DNA from: Streptomyces sp. NRRL WC-3618
Lineage (GTDB): Bacteria > Actinomycetota > Actinomycetes > Streptomycetales > Streptomycetaceae
Assembly: GCF_001280005.1 (NCBI RefSeq)
Contig: NZ_LGDW01000074.1
Coordinates: forward strand, 1-16,349
Reading direction: 5' to 3'
DNA: 16,349 bases
Part shown: one piece after another, positions 16,046-16,349 of the stretch
How the letters are laid out: each line of letters opens with the position of its first letter
How positions within the stretch are numbered: the first letter of the stretch is position 1
Program-made: the position numbers and the translations under genes
Notes under the pieces: model-generated
The model's input: only the letters and a program-made list of their open reading frames with translations
Told to the model about the DNA's origin: nothing
Databases searched by the model: none

Positions 16046-16096
16046 CCTGAAGGGGCTGCCCGCCATCCGTGGTGCGGGCGGCCCCTTCAGGCGTTT
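16046..16096 (+). terminator. Strong intrinsic terminator after ndh
   Basis: CCTGAAGGGGC (16046-16056) pairs with GCCCCTTCAGG (16081-16091). A U-G pair and GCCCGC/GCGGGC (16058-16063, 16074-16079) extend the stem to 18 pairs around a 10-nt loop. A short T-rich tail follows, 20 bp after the ndh stop. Confidence 0.88.
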
Positions 16097-16097
16097 C

Positions 16098-16208
16098 TTC
16101 GCCCCCGCCGCCCTTACCCGTCCCATCCCGTCCCTGGGGGCTGCCGCCCCCAGACCCCCACTTCGGCCCTGAATGAAGGGGCCTCGTCCTCAAACGCCGG
16201 ACGGGCTG
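16098..16208. repeat. Dispersed ~100-bp intergenic repeat, copy 2
   Basis: Same element as at 12488-12587, with small insertions. Its hairpin is CTGGGGGC (16134-16141) and GCCCCCAG (16146-16153) around TGCC, and it ends CTCAAACGCCGGACGGGCTG. A further fragment, GGCTGAAGGGGCCTCGTCC (16268-16286), looks like part of a third copy. Confidence 0.85.
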
Positions 16209-16245
16209 GAGGTGCCTGGGCCTTGGCTGTAGACGCGGCGGGGGC

Positions 16246-16349
16246 GGGGGGGGGGGAAAAAAAGCCCGGCTGAAGGGGCCTCGTCCGGGGGGGGGGGGGG
16301 GAACCCCTTTGCCCAGTTGTGATCCGGCGGGGGGGCTGCGCGCCCGACC
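16246..16349. other. Low-complexity window end, probable assembly/sequencing artefact
   Basis: G11 (16246-16256) is followed by A7 (16257-16263), then G15 (16287-16301) and a further run of seven or more G near 16328. Such runs are unlike the rest of the window. I see no gene between the repeat copy and the end. Confidence 0.65.

Overview
This window is high-GC actinobacterial DNA that looks like the core chromosome of a Streptomyces. Supporting signs are strong third-position G/C, GTG and TTG starts, TAnnnT -10 boxes, and a gene order I recall from the S. coelicolor SCO3092-SCO3099 neighbourhood: ndh, a Ppx/GppA phosphatase, DUF501, divIC, eno, two Rpf muralytic enzymes and a CYP107-type P450. 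Those locus numbers are from memory and were not looked up.

Layout, left to right. (1) 2-652 is the 3' end of a TPR-containing protein, probably the tail of a Ser/Thr kinase. (2) 819-1646 is an exported DUF1906 (glycoside-hydrolase-like) protein behind a 15-bp repeat array. (3) 1805-2464 is a SurA-N-type lipoprotein whose stop codon lies in a 14-bp tandem repeat, followed by mazG (2643-3656). (4) 3744-5792 looks accessory. A CYTH-domain protein and an HTH regulator with a PLD-like C-terminal domain lie on the minus strand, divergent from two small Cys/His proteins, with a perfect 7-1-7 palindrome between the two arms. (5) 6013-7305 is a P450 that may be transcribed leaderless, with a 9-bp inverted repeat just upstream. 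(6) 7484-9683 holds two paralogous Rpf-LysM cell-wall enzymes. The second (rpfA-like) has a complete ydaO-type c-di-AMP riboswitch in its leader. (7) 10067-13543 is eno-divIC-DUF501-Ppx/GppA. (8) 13548-14086 is a Phd/YefM-RelE/ParE toxin-antitoxin pair on the minus strand. (9) 14637-16025 is ndh (type II NADH dehydrogenase), with a Rex-operator-like palindrome about 310 bp upstream and a strong terminator downstream.

How the genes fit together: the core genes cover nucleotide sanitation (MazG), glycolysis (Eno), respiration and redox control (Ndh, Rex site), polyphosphate or (p)ppGpp metabolism (Ppx/GppA), septation (DivIC) and peptidoglycan remodelling at germination and growth (Rpf pair, c-di-AMP control). 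The HTH/CYTH/small-protein module and the toxin-antitoxin pair look like insertions into this conserved order.

Two copies of a roughly 100-bp dispersed Streptomyces-type intergenic repeat occur at 12488-12587 and 16098-16208. The last ~100 bases contain long poly-G and poly-A runs that are probably assembly or sequencing artefacts. No tRNA, rRNA, CRISPR, IS element or phage gene was seen.
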